Counted from the first letter of the stretch, positions 9,527 to 20,441 are shown. The stretch: DNA of 64,000 nucleotides from Candidatus Methylopumilus turicensis (GCF_000953015.1 NZ_LN794158.1:992001-1056000), one strand, 5' to 3'. Program-made: numbers and translations. Notes: generated by a model not told the origin, from the letters alone.

Positions 9527-11956
9527 TTAATGCTTGGTTATTACCACAGCCTCAGCTTCTTTAGCATCAGCAACGGGGATCACCTCAATCGTTGGTTCAG
9601 GCATTTTTTCCAAGGCAAACTCTAAAACCTCATCAATCCATTTAACTGGATGAATAACCAAGCAGTTCTTTACATTGTCAGGAATCTCAATGAGATCTTT
9701 AAGATTTTGATCCGGGATCAAAACCGTTTTGATTCCACCGCGATGAGCTGCCAACAACTTTTCTTTTAAGCCGCCGATTGGTAACACTTCGCCACGCAAG
9801 GTAATTTCACCCGTCATTGCAACATCTGCACGCACTGGTATGTTAGTTAATACTGAAACAAGTGCAGTCGTAATGCCGATACCAGCACTCGGGCCATCCT
9901 TAGGCGTCGCACCCTCAGGGAAGTGAATATGAATGTCATTCTTTTCATAAAAATCTTCAGGAATGCCTAAGCGTTTAGCACGGCTTCGCACCACACTCAT
10001 CGCCGCTTGAATCGACTCTTGCATTACGTCACCAAGCTTACCCGTGGTAATTGTCTTGCCTTTTCCTGGCATTGCTACTGACTCAATCGTCAGCAAATCA
10101 CCGCCCACTTGCGTCCAAGCCAACCCTGTCACCTGACCAATTTGATTTTCTTTTGCAGCCAAGCCGTAATCAAAACGTTGAACACCCAAATACTTCTCAA
10201 CGGCTTCTGGCGTCACAACAATTTGCTCAACCTTGCCGTCTTTGGGTAAGCTTAGTTTTGTTGTCAAAATATCTTTAACAACCTTACGGCAAATCTTAGA
10301 GATTTCTCTATCTAAACTCCGAACGCCCGCCTCACGTGTGTAGTAACGAATGATTTCCTGCACAGATGCTTCAGAAATTTCAATCTCACCCGCTTTTAAA
10401 CCATGCGCTTTTAACTGCTTAGGCACCAAGTAACGCATCGCAATATTGAGTTTTTCATCTTCTGTATATCCAGCAAGACGAATAATCTCCATACGATCCA
10501 TCAAGGCCTCTGGAATATTGAGTGAGTTAGACGTTGCCACAAACATCACATCGGACAAGTCGTATTCAACTTCAACGTAATGATCGACAAAAGTATGGTT
10601 TTGCTCTGGATCAAGCACCTCAAGCAATGCAGATGAAGGATCACCACGCATATCTTGACCCATCTTATCCACCTCATCCAATAAGAATAAAGGATTCTTT
10701 ACGGATACTTTTGCCATGCTTTGCAAAATCTTACCTGGCATAGAGCCAATATAAGTGCGGCGATGACCACGAATCTCAGATTCATCACGCACACCACCCA
10801 AAGCAACGCGCACAAATTTACGGTTAATTGCTTTGGCAATACTCTGACCAAGCGAAGTCTTACCCACGCCAGGAGGACCAACCAAACATAAGATTGGCGC
10901 TTTTGATTTATCAACACGTTGTTGAACAGCAAGATACTCAACAATACGCTCTTTCACTTTCTCAAGACCGTAATGATCTTCATCAAGGATACGTTGCGCC
11001 TCAACCAAGTCTTTATGGATTTTGGTCTTCTTCTTCCAAGGCAGATTAACCAATGTTTCAATGTAGTTACGAACCACGCTTGCTTCCGCAGACATCGGCG
11101 ACATCATTCTTAGCTTCTTCATTTCTGAATTAGCTTTATCCAACGCCTCTTTTGGCATTTTTGCGGCATCAATTTTCTTAGCTAACTCATCGATATCCGC
11201 ATTTTCGTCCTGCTCGCCAAGCTCTTTCTGAATCGCTTTGACTTGCTCATTCAAATAGTACTCACGCTGACTCTTTTCCATTTGGCGCTTTACTCGCCCA
11301 CGGATGCGTTTCTCTACCTGCAAGATATCAATCTCGCCCTCCATCACGCCAAGCAAATGCTCAAGACGTTGAGAGACGCTAAACATCTCAAGAATGCTTT
11401 GTTTTTCTTCCAGTTTTAATGTTAAGTGCGCTGTAATCGTGTCAGCCAAACGACTTGCATCTTCGATCGTTGCAAGTGAAGTCAAAATCTCAGGTGGGAT
11501 TTTTTTATTGAGTTTGACGTATTGGTCAAACTGCGTAAAAACAGTGCGCATCAATGCTTGCACTTCATGGTCATCTTCTGGTGTATCAACAATGACTTCA
11601 GCTTTCGCAGTAAAACACTCTTCCGTATCTTGAAACTCAACCAATTTAGCGCGGCTAACACCTTCAACCAACACCTTTACCGTACCATCAGGCAACTTAA
11701 GCATCTGAAGTACGGTTGCAATCGTGCCGACTTCATAGAGGTCAGAAGCATCAGGTTCGTCTTTATTTGCGGACTTCTGTGCCACCAAAAAGATTTGCTT
11801 GTTACCTTCAGAGGCAATCTCAAGGGCTTTTACTGATTTAGCACGCCCCACAAAAAGTGGAATCACCAAATGCGGATAAACGACCACATCGCGTAATGGC
11901 AATAGCGGCAAAAATCCTGCATCTGGGGTAAAAGTTGGCAATGTTTGTTCTGTCAT
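9527..11956 (-). CDS. lon: ATP-dependent protease Lon
   Basis: Cytosolic AAA+ protease degrading misfolded and regulatory proteins; 809 residues is normal. The N-terminal LON substrate-binding domain (about 14-205) is followed by a coiled region, the AAA+ module with Walker [10 protein letters not shown] at about residue 359, Walker B FLLDEVDK, and the C-terminal protease domain with the catalytic Ser in DGPSAGI (about residue 690) and the Lys in [10 protein letters not shown]. It lies between clpX and hupB in the conserved order. A sigma-32-like promoter lies upstream (12013-12040). Confidence 0.97.
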   Translation of the reverse strand: MTEQTLPTFTPDAGFLPLLPLRDVVVYPHLVIPLFVGRAKSVKALEIASEGNKQIFLVAQKSANKDEPDASDLYEVGTIATVLQMLKLPDGTVKVLVEGVSRAKLVEFQDTEECFTAKAEVIVDTPEDDHEVQALMRTVFTQFDQYVKLNKKIPPEILTSLATIEDASRLADTITAHLTLKLEEKQSILEMFSVSQRLEHLLGVMEGEIDILQVEKRIRGRVKRQMEKSQREYYLNEQVKAIQKELGEQDENADIDELAKKIDAAKMPKEALDKANSEMKKLRMMSPMSAEASVVRNYIETLVNLPWKKKTKIHKDLVEAQRILDEDHYGLEKVKERIVEYLAVQQRVDKSKAPILCLVGPPGVGKTSLGQSIAKAINRKFVRVALGGVRDESEIRGHRRTYIGSMPGKILQSMAKVSVKNPLFLLDEVDKMGQDMRGDPSSALLEVLDPEQNHTFVDHYVEVEYDLSDVMFVATSNSLNIPEALMDRMEIIRLAGYTEDEKLNIAMRYLVPKQLKAHGLKAGEIEISEASVQEIIRYYTREAGVRSLDREISKICRKVVKDILTTKLSLPKDGKVEQIVVTPEAVEKYLGVQRFDYGLAAKENQIGQVTGLAWTQVGGDLLTIESVAMPGKGKTITTGKLGDVMQESIQAAMSVVRSRAKRLGIPEDFYEKNDIHIHFPEGATPKDGPSAGIGITTALVSVLTNIPVRADVAMTGEITLRGEVLPIGGLKEKLLAAHRGGIKTVLIPDQNLKDLIEIPDNVKNCLVIHPVKWIDEVLEFALEKMPEPTIEVIPVADAKEAEAVVITKH

Positions 11957-12012
11957 GAGAAAGCCTTTAGCGTTAGCTTCGTTCGGCGATATACCAAACG
12001 TGTATGCAATCT

Positions 12013-12040
12013 AGTTGGGGATTAACGCTGACGCTTCAAG
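12013..12040 (-). promoter_or_regulatory. Heat-shock (sigma-32-like) promoter of lon
   Basis: On the minus strand CTTGAAG (12034-12040), 13-base spacer, CCCCAACT (12013-12020). The consensus is CTTGAAA, 11-16 bases, CCCCATNT, so two positions deviate. It lies about 60 bases before the lon start, which is expected for a heat-shock protease. Confidence 0.7.
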
Positions 12041-12053
12041 TGCCAGCGTTAAT
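12021..12053. repeat. Perfect 10-bp inverted repeat across the lon promoter
   Basis: Arms ATTAACGCTG (12021-12030) and CAGCGTTAAT (12044-12053) are exact reverse complements separated by 13 bases. One arm lies in the promoter spacer and the other directly upstream of the -35. No T-run follows, so it is a weak candidate for a terminator of clpX; an operator or a DNA cruciform is possible. Confidence 0.75.
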
Positions 12054-12103
12054 TATTTTTCAGTATTTGGATTTCAGTTAAATTAAATACTCAAAGAACT
12101 TAT

Positions 12104-13372
12104 TTAACTAGCTGAATCGGCCGTGCGCGGCTCTTCTGAGTAAATCAAGATCGGTGGATTATCACCTTTGATCGTGCCCTCATCGACCACAACCTTGCTC
12201 AGGTTAGTCATGGAAGGTAAATCAAACATGATTTCAAGCAAGGCATGCTCCATAATAGAGCGCAAACCACGCGCACCCGTCTTACGTTCAAGTGCTTTTT
12301 TTGAGATCAAGCGAAGCGCTTCTTCACGGAACTCCAACTCAACACCTTCCATCTTGAAGAGCTTAGCAAACTGTTTAGTTAATGCATTCTTAGGCTCAAC
12401 CAAAATTGTCATGAGCGCGTTTTCATCGAGCGACTCCAAAGTCGCAATCGCAGGCAAGCGACCCACGAACTCAGGAATTAAACCAAATTTAATTAAGTCC
12501 TCTGGCTCAACGTCGCGTAACACTTCACCGATCGCACGCGAGTCTTCTTTGCTCTTTACTTCAGCACCAAAGCCAATACCACCTTTTTCGGAGCGTCGAC
12601 GAATTACCTTATCCAAGCCATCAAATGCACCACCACAAATGAAAAGAATATTAGTCGTATCTAACTGAACGAACTCTTGGTTTGGATGCTTACGACCGCC
12701 TTGAGGCGGCACAGAAGCCACAGTTCCCTCGATTAATTTAAGCAAGGCTTGTTGCACGCCCTCTCCAGAAACATCACGAGTAATGGATGGATTCTCTGAC
12801 TTACGTGAAATCTTGTCGATTTCATCGATATAAACAATGCCACGCTGCGCTTTATCAATGTCATAGTCACATTTTTGAAGCAACTTTTGCATGATGTTTT
12901 CAACGTCTTCACCGACATAACCAGCTTCAGTCAATGTGGTTGCATCCGCCATCACGAATGGCACATCCAAAAGACGCGCTAGCGTTTGTGCAAGCAAGGT
13001 CTTACCTGAGCCAGTAGGGCCAATCACTAAAATGTTACTCTTAGCGATTTCCACATCATCTTTTGCAGTTGGTTGACCTAAACGCTTGTAATGGTTGTAA
13101 ACCGCCACAGCCAAGCTTTTCTTAGCTTGCACCTGACCAATGACATATTGATCAAGGTTTGCACAGATCTCTTTTGGTGTTGGCAACTTTTTGTCGCTAA
13201 CTTTTTCGCCATCAGCAGTTTGCGCCTCTTCACGAATAATGTCGTTACAAAGTTCAACGCACTCATCACAAATGAATACAGATGGGCCAGCAATCAGTTT
13301 TTTAACTTCATGCTGACTTTTACCGCAAAACGAACAATAAAGTAGTTTTTCGTCTGATGCGTTTGTAGTCAT
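12104..13372 (-). CDS. clpX: ATP-dependent Clp protease ATP-binding subunit ClpX
   Basis: Hexameric unfoldase that feeds substrates into ClpP. 422 residues, family-typical. The N-terminal zinc-binding domain has Cys13, Cys16, Cys35 and Cys38; Walker A GPTGSGKT spans residues 118-125; Walker [10 protein letters not shown] follows, and the ClpP-docking IGF loop is visible in GGIGFGAE. It lies 54 bp downstream of clpP on the same strand, so clpP-clpX are likely one transcript starting before tig. Confidence 0.97.
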   Translation of the reverse strand: MTTNASDEKLLYCSFCGKSQHEVKKLIAGPSVFICDECVELCNDIIREEAQTADGEKVSDKKLPTPKEICANLDQYVIGQVQAKKSLAVAVYNHYKRLGQPTAKDDVEIAKSNILVIGPTGSGKTLLAQTLARLLDVPFVMADATTLTEAGYVGEDVENIMQKLLQKCDYDIDKAQRGIVYIDEIDKISRKSENPSITRDVSGEGVQQALLKLIEGTVASVPPQGGRKHPNQEFVQLDTTNILFICGGAFDGLDKVIRRRSEKGGIGFGAEVKSKEDSRAIGEVLRDVEPEDLIKFGLIPEFVGRLPAIATLESLDENALMTILVEPKNALTKQFAKLFKMEGVELEFREEALRLISKKALERKTGARGLRSIMEHALLEIMFDLPSMTNLSKVVVDEGTIKGDNPPILIYSEEPRTADSAS

Positions 13373-13426
13373 TAACTATTCCTAATATTTCTATATGAAT
13401 TTGATGCTGATTTGTAGCAAAGCCAA

Positions 13427-14080
13427 CTAAGCAGCTTCAGGACGATTTTCAATCACTTTATCAATCAAGCCGTAAGCAACTGATTGCTCAGCGCTCATGA
13501 AATTGTCACGCTCTGTATCGCGGTCAATTTCATCCGCTGTGCGACCCGTGTGGTGCGCCAAAATTTCATTGAGCTTCGCACGCAAATACAAAATCTCTTT
13601 CGCGTGAATCTCAATATCCGTTGACTGACCTTGGAAGCCGCCAGATGGTTGGTGAATCATAATGCGAGAGTTTGGTAAGCTAAAACGCTTATCTTTAGCG
13701 CCTGCAGCTAATAAGAAAGCACCCATACTCGCCGCTTGACCAATACACAAAGTACTCACGTCAGGCTTGATGAATTGCATGGTGTCATAAATAGACATCC
13801 CTGCAGTCACAGAGCCGCCAGGTGAATTGATGTAAAGCGAAATATCCTTATCTGGATTTTCCGCTTCCAAAAACAATAGCTGGGCCACAACTAAGTTGGC
13901 CGTCATGTCATTCACTGGACCAACCAAGAAAATCACGCGTTCTTTAAGTAGGCGTGAGTAAATGTCATAAGAGCGCTCACCACGGCCGCTTTGTTCAACG
14001 ACCATAGGGATATAACCAAGACCTTGCGTATCCATGGAATTCATCATGTCCTTCATCTCGTGGCGACTAGTTGTATGCAT
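13427..14080 (-). CDS. clpP: ATP-dependent Clp protease proteolytic subunit ClpP
   Basis: Tetradecameric serine protease core. Counting from this start, the catalytic triad is Ser118 (GQAASMGAF), His143 (MIHQPSGG) and Asp192 (RDTERDNFM). 217 residues with a short pro-region; a later Met (M13 or M16) could be the start, since MGYIP-like mature sequence begins near residue 20. The chosen ATG overlaps the tig stop codon in a TAATG junction, which argues for it and for translational coupling. Confidence 0.96.
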   Translation of the reverse strand: MHTTSRHEMKDMMNSMDTQGLGYIPMVVEQSGRGERSYDIYSRLLKERVIFLVGPVNDMTANLVVAQLLFLEAENPDKDISLYINSPGGSVTAGMSIYDTMQFIKPDVSTLCIGQAASMGAFLLAAGAKDKRFSLPNSRIMIHQPSGGFQGQSTDIEIHAKEILYLRAKLNEILAHHTGRTADEIDRDTERDNFMSAEQSVAYGLIDKVIENRPEAA

Positions 14081-15384
14081 TAAGCGTTACCCATCAAATC
14101 GTCAAATTTAACTTTTTTGTCTGTTACTTTTGCGGCAGACAATACCCAGTTCACAACGTTTTCTTCAGTTGCCAAGGCTGCAGGCTCATCAAGACGCTTA
14201 ACGTCATCGTAGTACCAACGCACAACATCTTCAGGACGCTCAAAGCTGACTGAGAATTGGTCAACCATTGCACGCACTTGGTCAGCATCGGCTTGTAATG
14301 CATGCTCATTTACCAAATGCATCAACACCAAGCGCAATGTCGCGCCGCGCTTTGCTTGATCTTCAAACATTGAAGGCTCAAGTGTCACGTTGGCCAAATC
14401 AACACCACGTTGTTGCAAGTTGTGACGTGACATTTGCATCAAGCGATCGATTTCCATACCAAGCAACGCATTAGGTAAATCAAATTTAGCATTTGCAACT
14501 AGCGCATCAAACACTTGTTCTTTCACATTCTGACGAACGCGCTTAGTTACTTCTTGTGACAAGCTTTCTTTGATTTCAGCTTTCATTTTTTCAACATCGC
14601 CGTCATCAACGCCCAATGTTTTCGCAAAAGCAGCATCAATTTCAGGCAGCTTGACTTCAGCCACCTCAACGAAATTCACCTTGTATGAAACTGTTTTACC
14701 AGCCAACTGCTCTGGTTGATGGTCTGCAGGATAAACAATCTCAAACGTTGCTTCCGCGCCCGCTTTAGCACCAAGCAAATGCTCATCAAATTGTGGGACA
14801 CGACCACCTTCGCCAATCACCAAATCAATCGTTTGACCGCCAGTGCTTTCAACTTCATTGCCGTCAATTGATGCGGACAAGCCAAGTTTCACCTTGTCAC
14901 CTTTTTTAGCTGCACGTTTAACTGGTTCATAAGTGGCACGCTGCTTCACAAGCACATCCAATGTTCTGTTTACATCTGCTGCTGCCACATCTAAAACTGG
15001 ACGCTCGATTTTGACTTTACTTAAATCACCGATTTCAACTTCCGGAAACACTTCGAATGTCGCAACATATTCAAATTCTTTATCCGCCTCAGCAAAAGGC
15101 TTATGTTCGATATTGGGATAACCAGCAACGCGTAACTTATTCGTTTCAACCCCTTCAGAGAATGAACGTTCTACAGCGTTGGTCAGCGCTTCATCACGCG
15201 CTTGAGCGCCATACTGTTGATGAACGAATTTGGCGGGGACTTTACCTGGACGGAAACCAGGCAATTTAGCAGTGCGCATCAATTGACCGATACGTTGGTT
15301 AATTTCATCCTCAATTGGTTTCATCGGCACGGTTACCGTCATGCGGCGTTCTAGTTTGCTGATGATTTCAACGGTTGCTGACAT
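14080..15384 (-). CDS. tig: Trigger factor
   Basis: Ribosome-associated chaperone and prolyl isomerase, 434 residues. The N-terminal ribosome-docking signature GFRPGKVP is at residues 43-50, a central FKBP domain follows (about 160-245, with KKGDKVKLG and [16 protein letters not shown]), and the helical C-terminal arms complete the protein. It heads the tig-clpP-clpX block, joined to clpP by a one-base overlap. Confidence 0.97.
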   Translation of the reverse strand: MSATVEIISKLERRMTVTVPMKPIEDEINQRIGQLMRTAKLPGFRPGKVPAKFVHQQYGAQARDEALTNAVERSFSEGVETNKLRVAGYPNIEHKPFAEADKEFEYVATFEVFPEVEIGDLSKVKIERPVLDVAAADVNRTLDVLVKQRATYEPVKRAAKKGDKVKLGLSASIDGNEVESTGGQTIDLVIGEGGRVPQFDEHLLGAKAGAEATFEIVYPADHQPEQLAGKTVSYKVNFVEVAEVKLPEIDAAFAKTLGVDDGDVEKMKAEIKESLSQEVTKRVRQNVKEQVFDALVANAKFDLPNALLGMEIDRLMQMSRHNLQQRGVDLANVTLEPSMFEDQAKRGATLRLVLMHLVNEHALQADADQVRAMVDQFSVSFERPEDVVRWYYDDVKRLDEPAALATEENVVNWVLSAAKVTDKKVKFDDLMGNA

Positions 15385-15491
15385 TTGTTGTGTTCCTTAA
15401 CTCAAGAAATTGGTAGGTAAATTGGAATCCAAATTGATCGATCGTCTTAATTCGGACGTCATTGGGACCCACTAAATTATTAAAGGTTGCG

Positions 15492-15497
15492 ATTATA
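15492..15497 (-). promoter_or_regulatory. Candidate extended -10 promoter for tig-clpP-clpX
   Basis: On the minus strand the sequence TGATATAAT provides a TGN-extended perfect -10 box (TATAAT, complement of 15492-15497), about 108 bases before the tig start. No good -35 hexamer is seen at 17-18 bases, which is tolerated by extended -10 promoters. Confidence 0.5.
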
Positions 15498-15624
15498 TCA
15501 CAGGAGATTTTTTAGATAATCGGCTTTATTACAGTCTCACTAAGCGCTTAAAAGACACATAAAATGTATTAATAGACTAAAATACTCAGGTAAATATTTC
15601 ATGGCTTAAACAAGGAGAACGATC

Positions 15625-16128
15625 ATGACAAACGCAGTAACACTCAAAGGCAACTCAATCACCATCGGTGGAAACATCCCAACAGTAGGCCAGACTGCTC
15701 GTAATTTCGAGCTTGCCAATGCAAAACGTGAAACAGTGACCTTAGAAAACTATGCTGGAAAACGTAAAGTTCTAAATATTTTCCCGAGTATTGATACGCC
15801 AACCTGCGCAACTTCAGTCCGTGAATTTAACAAAAAGGCAGCCGCACTTAACAATACAGTCGTGCTTTGTATTTCAGCAGATTTGCCATTCGCGCAAAGC
15901 CGCTTTTGTGGTGCTGAAGGCATTGAAAACGTTATCGCACTGTCAAGCTTCCGTAACAACGCGCAATTTGCGACAAACTACGGCGTAGCGATTTTGGATA
16001 GCAGCTTAGCTGGTTTAACTGCACGTGCGGTCATTGTGCTAGATGAAGACAACAAGGTTTTACATAGCGAATTAGTTTCAGAAATCGCTAATGAGCCTAA
16101 CTATGATGCGGCACTAGCTGTTCTTTAA
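15625..16128 (+). CDS. tpx: Thiol peroxidase (atypical 2-Cys peroxiredoxin)
   Basis: Reduces hydrogen peroxide and alkyl hydroperoxides at the expense of thioredoxin. 167 residues. The peroxidatic Cys61 is in the family motif [13 protein letters not shown] and the resolving Cys95 in SRFCGAEG, as in E. coli Tpx. An excellent ribosome binding site, AAGGAGA, precedes the ATG. It is a single gene ended by the terminator at 16145-16180 and is divergent from tig. Confidence 0.96.
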   Translation: MTNAVTLKGNSITIGGNIPTVGQTARNFELANAKRETVTLENYAGKRKVLNIFPSIDTPTCATSVREFNKKAAALNNTVVLCISADLPFAQSRFCGAEGIENVIALSSFRNNAQFATNYGVAILDSSLAGLTARAVIVLDEDNKVLHSELVSEIANEPNYDAALAVL

Positions 16129-16144
16129 GCTTTAACAAGCACAA

Positions 16145-16180
16145 CAAAAAAGCCCGCAGATTGATGTGCGGGCTTTTTGT
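16145..16180. terminator. Bidirectional terminator after tpx
   Basis: Stem GCCCGCA/TGCGGGC (16152-16158 and 16167-16173) with A-run before and T-run after. It separates the converging tpx and pyrophosphohydrolase genes. Confidence 0.9.
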
Positions 16181-16201
16181 TATCCAAATTACTCACCAAC
16201 T

Positions 16202-16570
16202 CTACTTTTCACTCATTTCCTGATAAACCGTATATTTTGCATTACTACCTTTTGCCTTTTCTACTGGATACTTAATGGCATTTAAGGCTATTTTTTCGTG
16301 AGCTGCTTTAATTAAATCGATGCCCGTCACCTCCGCCAATCGCAGCAAATACACAAAAGTATCAGCAAGCTCATGTGCTACCTCCTGGCGCTTCTCAGCG
16401 CTTAAGTCGTAGCTTTCCTGGATGGTGTCCCACTGAAAATGCTCCACCAATTCAGCAGCCTCAACAATCATCGCCATTGCAAGGTTCTTAGGTGAGTGAA
16501 ATTGAGCCCAATCACGTTCATTTACGAAAGCATCAATTTTTTGACGCAATTCAGCCAAGCTATCCGCCAT
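16202..16570 (-). CDS. MazG-like nucleotide pyrophosphohydrolase (RS21-C6/dCTPase type)
   Basis: A 122-residue all-alpha NTP pyrophosphatase. The metal-binding pattern appears as EAAELVEHFQW (about residues 37-47) and, one helix later, EVAHELADTFVYLL, the ExxE...ExxD arrangement of the MazG superfamily. Members hydrolyse modified dNTPs such as dCTP derivatives to monophosphates and keep the nucleotide pool clean; the exact substrate is not readable. The start codon overlaps the stop of the upstream methyltransferase (TAATG), so it is the last gene of a four-gene block. Confidence 0.85.
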   Translation of the reverse strand: MADSLAELRQKIDAFVNERDWAQFHSPKNLAMAMIVEAAELVEHFQWDTIQESYDLSAEKRQEVAHELADTFVYLLRLAEVTGIDLIKAAHEKIALNAIKYPVEKAKGSNAKYTVYQEMSEK

Positions 16571-17721
16571 TATTTTTCCTTTCGATTCGATCCTGCCACT
16601 AGCTTAATTTCAAACAAACGGCACTCTAGAGGCCCGTTAAAGAGCGGTGTGCGTTTCGTCGGCGCTAGGCGCATCATTTTAGGCAGACGCATATCATTGG
16701 TGAGAAAATAAGCACTCCAGCCAGCGAAGTTGCGCTTCAAGGTCTCCCCCATTTTCGGGTAAAGCGCAGCTAATTCTTCGTCTTCACCGATACGCACCCC
16801 ATAAGGTGGATTCGTCACCAGCACACCATCTCCTGCTGGCGCTGGCACTTGAGTAAACTCTAACTGCGCAATCTGTACGGCCTCTAACAATCCCGCTTGC
16901 TCTAAATTTTGCTTGGCCACACGCACGGCACGCAAATCCATATCACTACCGTAAATCTTAGAGAATTTAACTGGTTTAGCTTTTTTCCTAGCATCTTCAC
17001 GCAAGCTATTCCAAAGTTTCGCGTCAAAATTCAGCAGCTTTTCAAAGCCAAAGCCACGATGACTGCCAGGTGCAATATTGAGGGCCATCATCGTCGCCTC
17101 TAGCAAGAAAGTACCACTACCGCACATTGGGTCTAGAAACGGCTGCCCTGGCTTCCAGCCAGAAAGCTTAATAATGCCAGCCGCTAAGTTCTCACGCAAA
17201 GGCGCTTCAATGCTGGCGCGACGCAAACCACGCTGATAAAGCGCATTGCCTGATGTATCCAAATAGAATTGATAGCTATCAGCCGCTAAATAAGCATGAA
17301 TGCGCACATCTGGCTCTTTGGTATCAATATATGGGCGGCTTTTAACGGCCTGACGGAACTTATCACATACCGCGTCCTTAATACGCAGTGTTGCAAACTC
17401 TAGGCTCTTGAGCGGACATTTCACACCCGTCACCTTGACCATAAAGTTATTACTGACTTTAAACCAGCTTGGCCAATCGAGCTTGTAAGCAGCATTAAAC
17501 AAATCATCTTCAGTCGCATACTTACCACTCGCCACGCGCCACATAATACGTGTCGCAATACGGCTTTCAAGATTAGCTTTGTAGCAAACAGCCAAATCAC
17601 CGCTAAAACCCACCCCACCATCTGTGGCTTGAATGGCTTTTGCGCCAATACTGGCAAGCTCATCCGCCAATAAGGCTTCAAGACCGCGCGGGCAAGTGGC
17701 GAAAAAATTGTGCTGACTCAT
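16570..17721 (-). CDS. THUMP-domain class I RNA methyltransferase (RlmL-type, 23S rRNA guanine-N2)
   Basis: 383 residues, matching the RlmL half of the E. coli fusion protein RlmKL. It starts with the ferredoxin-like and THUMP region (about 1-155, FFATCPRGLEALLADEL), then a class I methyltransferase core with DPMCGSGTFLLEA as SAM-binding motif and TNPPYG as catalytic motif IV. The likely role is N2-methylation of a guanine in 23S rRNA. It overlaps the pyrophosphohydrolase by one base and follows the aminopropyltransferase-like gene after 20 bp. Confidence 0.9.
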   Translation of the reverse strand: MSQHNFFATCPRGLEALLADELASIGAKAIQATDGGVGFSGDLAVCYKANLESRIATRIMWRVASGKYATEDDLFNAAYKLDWPSWFKVSNNFMVKVTGVKCPLKSLEFATLRIKDAVCDKFRQAVKSRPYIDTKEPDVRIHAYLAADSYQFYLDTSGNALYQRGLRRASIEAPLRENLAAGIIKLSGWKPGQPFLDPMCGSGTFLLEATMMALNIAPGSHRGFGFEKLLNFDAKLWNSLREDARKKAKPVKFSKIYGSDMDLRAVRVAKQNLEQAGLLEAVQIAQLEFTQVPAPAGDGVLVTNPPYGVRIGEDEELAALYPKMGETLKRNFAGWSAYFLTNDMRLPKMMRLAPTKRTPLFNGPLECRLFEIKLVAGSNRKEK

Positions 17722-17741
17722 GTGTAATACTTTCTTTAAAT

Positions 17742-18545
17742 TTACGCTTCGAATAAGAGGCGATTAGTAGTGCTTAAATTTTCATCTTTGAGTTTCTCAA
17801 CAAACTCAAGAAACTCTATTTTGTGATGTTCTTGGAGGGCTTTTGCACGGACTCTTAAGGTTGACCATCTTAAATCGCGTGGTGGGCGTTTAAAGCCAAA
17901 CACCACGATATTGCCTGGGCGTCCTGTGCGTAAAACCAATACACGGCCATGGAAACTTTGCTCAATGCGTTGCAAATAGATATCGAAGTTCTTATCTGAA
18001 CCCCACAGATTAACCGCCATCATGCCATCTAATCGCAAGGACGCTTCACAAGTATCAAAAAAAGCTTGATTGTACATCTCGGGCGGAACCCCTTGGCTGT
18101 CAAAGATATCAAGCAAAAGCACATCAGCTGCACCGTTGTTTTCTTGGAGATAAACAACACCGTCGCCTTCGATTACTTCTAATCTATCGTCATCATCAGG
18201 CAAGTAAAAGTGGCTGCGTGCCACTTGAATAATACGCGGATTAATCTCAACAACTCGGGTTTGCATCTCAGGTAAAAAGTGGTGAATGTATTTTGGAATA
18301 GAACCACCGCCCAAACCGATCATCAACACCTCTTTAGGCTGCTTCATGAACAGCAAAAACATCATCATGCCACGTGAGTAAGCAAGCTCTAGCTCATCAG
18401 GCACTTTGACACGCATCGCACTTTGCACGGTTTCTGAACCAAGATATAGAGAGCGCACACCATCCATTTCGCTGACATCAACGCTCTCTTCACCAGTCAT
18501 GCCTTTATGCACGGCTCTGGAGATTCTTCGTCCGAAACTTCTCAT
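17742..18545 (-). CDS. Spermidine synthase-like aminopropyltransferase-fold protein
   Basis: 267 residues with the SpeE-like Rossmann core: IGLGGGSIPKYIHHFLP, VVEINPRIIQVAR, EGDGVVYL and LLLDIFDSQG. The canonical enzyme transfers aminopropyl groups from decarboxylated SAM to putrescine. The N-terminal beta domain is short and the tail (FGFKRPPRDLRW) is unlike SpeE, so the true substrate is uncertain and a plain polyamine synthase call would be too strong. It abuts the upstream ribonuclease gene without spacing and precedes a SAM-dependent rRNA methyltransferase. Confidence 0.75.
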   Translation of the reverse strand: MRSFGRRISRAVHKGMTGEESVDVSEMDGVRSLYLGSETVQSAMRVKVPDELELAYSRGMMMFLLFMKQPKEVLMIGLGGGSIPKYIHHFLPEMQTRVVEINPRIIQVARSHFYLPDDDDRLEVIEGDGVVYLQENNGAADVLLLDIFDSQGVPPEMYNQAFFDTCEASLRLDGMMAVNLWGSDKNFDIYLQRIEQSFHGRVLVLRTGRPGNIVVFGFKRPPRDLRWSTLRVRAKALQEHHKIEFLEFVEKLKDENLSTTNRLLFEA

Positions 18546-20441
18546 TTAAAGCACTTCCTCCACACCCTTGCTGTCATCAATCAGCACATCCGTCACCACG
18601 GGCGCTTCTTCCGCAGCCTTGAAGCGCGTATCGATTTCCATCATCAATGTATCAATACGCTTAATTTCTAATGTCACACGGGTGCCTACAGGCAATTCAG
18701 GCAAACTATGCACCTTGGTAATGTAAGGCATATGATCAAAACGCACTAAGTTTTCACGCCAAACCGTGGCTGAAATCTCCTGTACGTTTTCTTGTACCAA
18801 ATACTGCAAGCACCAGAATCGCTCCATACGCGTTTGGAAATCGCCGTAAGCGTTATACGTTAAATCAAAATGCCGCATAATCATTGCAAGCTCATCGCTA
18901 TTTTGCGGATAAGTTGGCTCATCCCCTTGCACCACGGCAATGATTTGGCGCTGATTCACTAAGTCGACTGCACGACGCAACGGGGAAGTGCTCCAAGCAT
19001 ATTGCGCCACACCCAAGCCTTGATGCGAATCAGCTTGCGTCGTCATATAAACCTTACCGCCATTTTGCGCACGATAAATCCCTGGTACTTGATGTTCAGC
19101 AAGCAAAGCACCCCATTGGCTGTTGGCTTCTATCATTAATTCAGCCACTAGCTTATCCATCGGTGAACCACGACGACGGCCGACGATGCGCACTTTGCCA
19201 TCCTCAACATAAAAGTTGTAATCAATTTGAATTGGACGGTTTGGGTCATGCTTGCCACGCCCTTTTTCAAGCGATTCAGCCAAATTAAATAACAAAAAAA
19301 GCTTCGCCCAGTAAGGATGGCCGTTATCTTCAGCTAAGGTATCTTCGTTGAAGTAAGGTTCCAAAGTATCATGGCGCAGATTATCCGTCACATGAACTAG
19401 CTCTACTTTGCTATGGCGGTTGCTAATTGTTAAGTCCGCCGCCACATCTAAATACATCGAAAGTGCAGGCCTCCACTCTCCTTCGTTTAAGCTAAACGGC
19501 GTAATTGCAAACTCAGGCAACATGGTAATTTTGTTGCCCGGCATATACACGGTAGACAGGCGATGCAAGGCTACTTCATCTAAAGGCGTATGGGGCGCAA
19601 TACCTAGCGCTGGGGCGGCAATATGGATGCCAACTCGGTGTGCACCATCGGGTAATGTTTGAATCGAAAAGGCATCGTCAATTTCAGTCGTCGTGCTGTC
19701 ATCAATACTGAAAGCTTCCACTTCAGCAGGCGGTAAATCTTGCGACATATCAGTCAATGACAAGCCCTCCGCAAACTGAATGCCTTTAGGAAAGTACTCG
19801 CGCAAAAATGCACCCAAGTGATAATCGTGGTTAGATGCAATGCCACCAGCATAAGAAATCACTTGAATAGGATTCACATGAAGTTCAGCAGAAGCTTGTT
19901 CAACAGCTTTCCACTCCATGCTATTTTTATCAGGCTCATAAAGCAGCATATCTAGCTTAAGCGCCAACTCTTCTGGCATTTGCTTCGCTTTTAACTGCTC
20001 AACGAATAATTGAATTTTTTCAGCCTGCACACGCTTTTTCTCAAGCGCAGCTAATGCGGCCTTTAGCGTATCTGGTGGCGCCGCTTTATATCGACCCTTA
20101 CCTTTGCGATAAAAGTAAACTGGCGCACTATGCAAACGCATGGCAACCGCAGCAGATTCAATCGCACTTGGTGCCTTACCGTAATATTCTTTAGCGAGCT
20201 CTTCAAAGCCAAACTCAGGCTCGCCGCAACATTCCCACAAAAATGGCACTTCCAAGCATTCAGCCTCAGTATTTGCTGCTTCCATAAAGCTTGCTAACGC
20301 GCTTTCAAACCTCAGTAGCACATTCGCCGCTTTAATTTTAGAACGCTTACCGCTGGCCGATTCCACCTGCAAAGCACCTGCGGTCTCAGACATCACTGAA
20401 GCGACTTTAAAGCCACCATCTTCTTCAAAAAATACATTCAT
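18546..20441 (-). CDS. RNB-domain ribonuclease (RNase II family)
   Basis: Processive 3'-5' exoribonuclease of 631 residues. The RNB catalytic domain begins near residue 240 with EAFSIDDSTTTEIDDAFS, giving the clustered metal-binding Asp residues, and contains YMPGNKITMLPE and WSTSPLRRAVDLVNQRQI. The N-terminal third has cold-shock-like and all-helical segments and differs from E. coli Rnb. The C-terminal S1 region is short. First gene of the four-gene minus-strand block; its stop adjoins the next start. Likely role: mRNA or rRNA decay in the cytosol. Confidence 0.88.
   Translation of the reverse strand: MNVFFEEDGGFKVASVMSETAGALQVESASGKRSKIKAANVLLRFESALASFMEAANTEAECLEVPFLWECCGEPEFGFEELAKEYYGKAPSAIESAAVAMRLHSAPVYFYRKGKGRYKAAPPDTLKAALAALEKKRVQAEKIQLFVEQLKAKQMPEELALKLDMLLYEPDKNSMEWKAVEQASAELHVNPIQVISYAGGIASNHDYHLGAFLREYFPKGIQFAEGLSLTDMSQDLPPAEVEAFSIDDSTTTEIDDAFSIQTLPDGAHRVGIHIAAPALGIAPHTPLDEVALHRLSTVYMPGNKITMLPEFAITPFSLNEGEWRPALSMYLDVAADLTISNRHSKVELVHVTDNLRHDTLEPYFNEDTLAEDNGHPYWAKLFLLFNLAESLEKGRGKHDPNRPIQIDYNFYVEDGKVRIVGRRRGSPMDKLVAELMIEANSQWGALLAEHQVPGIYRAQNGGKVYMTTQADSHQGLGVAQYAWSTSPLRRAVDLVNQRQIIAVVQGDEPTYPQNSDELAMIMRHFDLTYNAYGDFQTRMERFWCLQYLVQENVQEISATVWRENLVRFDHMPYITKVHSLPELPVGTRVTLEIKRIDTLMMEIDTRFKAAEEAPVVTDVLIDDSKGVEEVL

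Noticed and set aside
12021-12053. clpX transcription terminator
   Set aside because: The inverted repeat is not followed by a T-run on the minus strand, so it is kept as a promoter-associated repeat instead.
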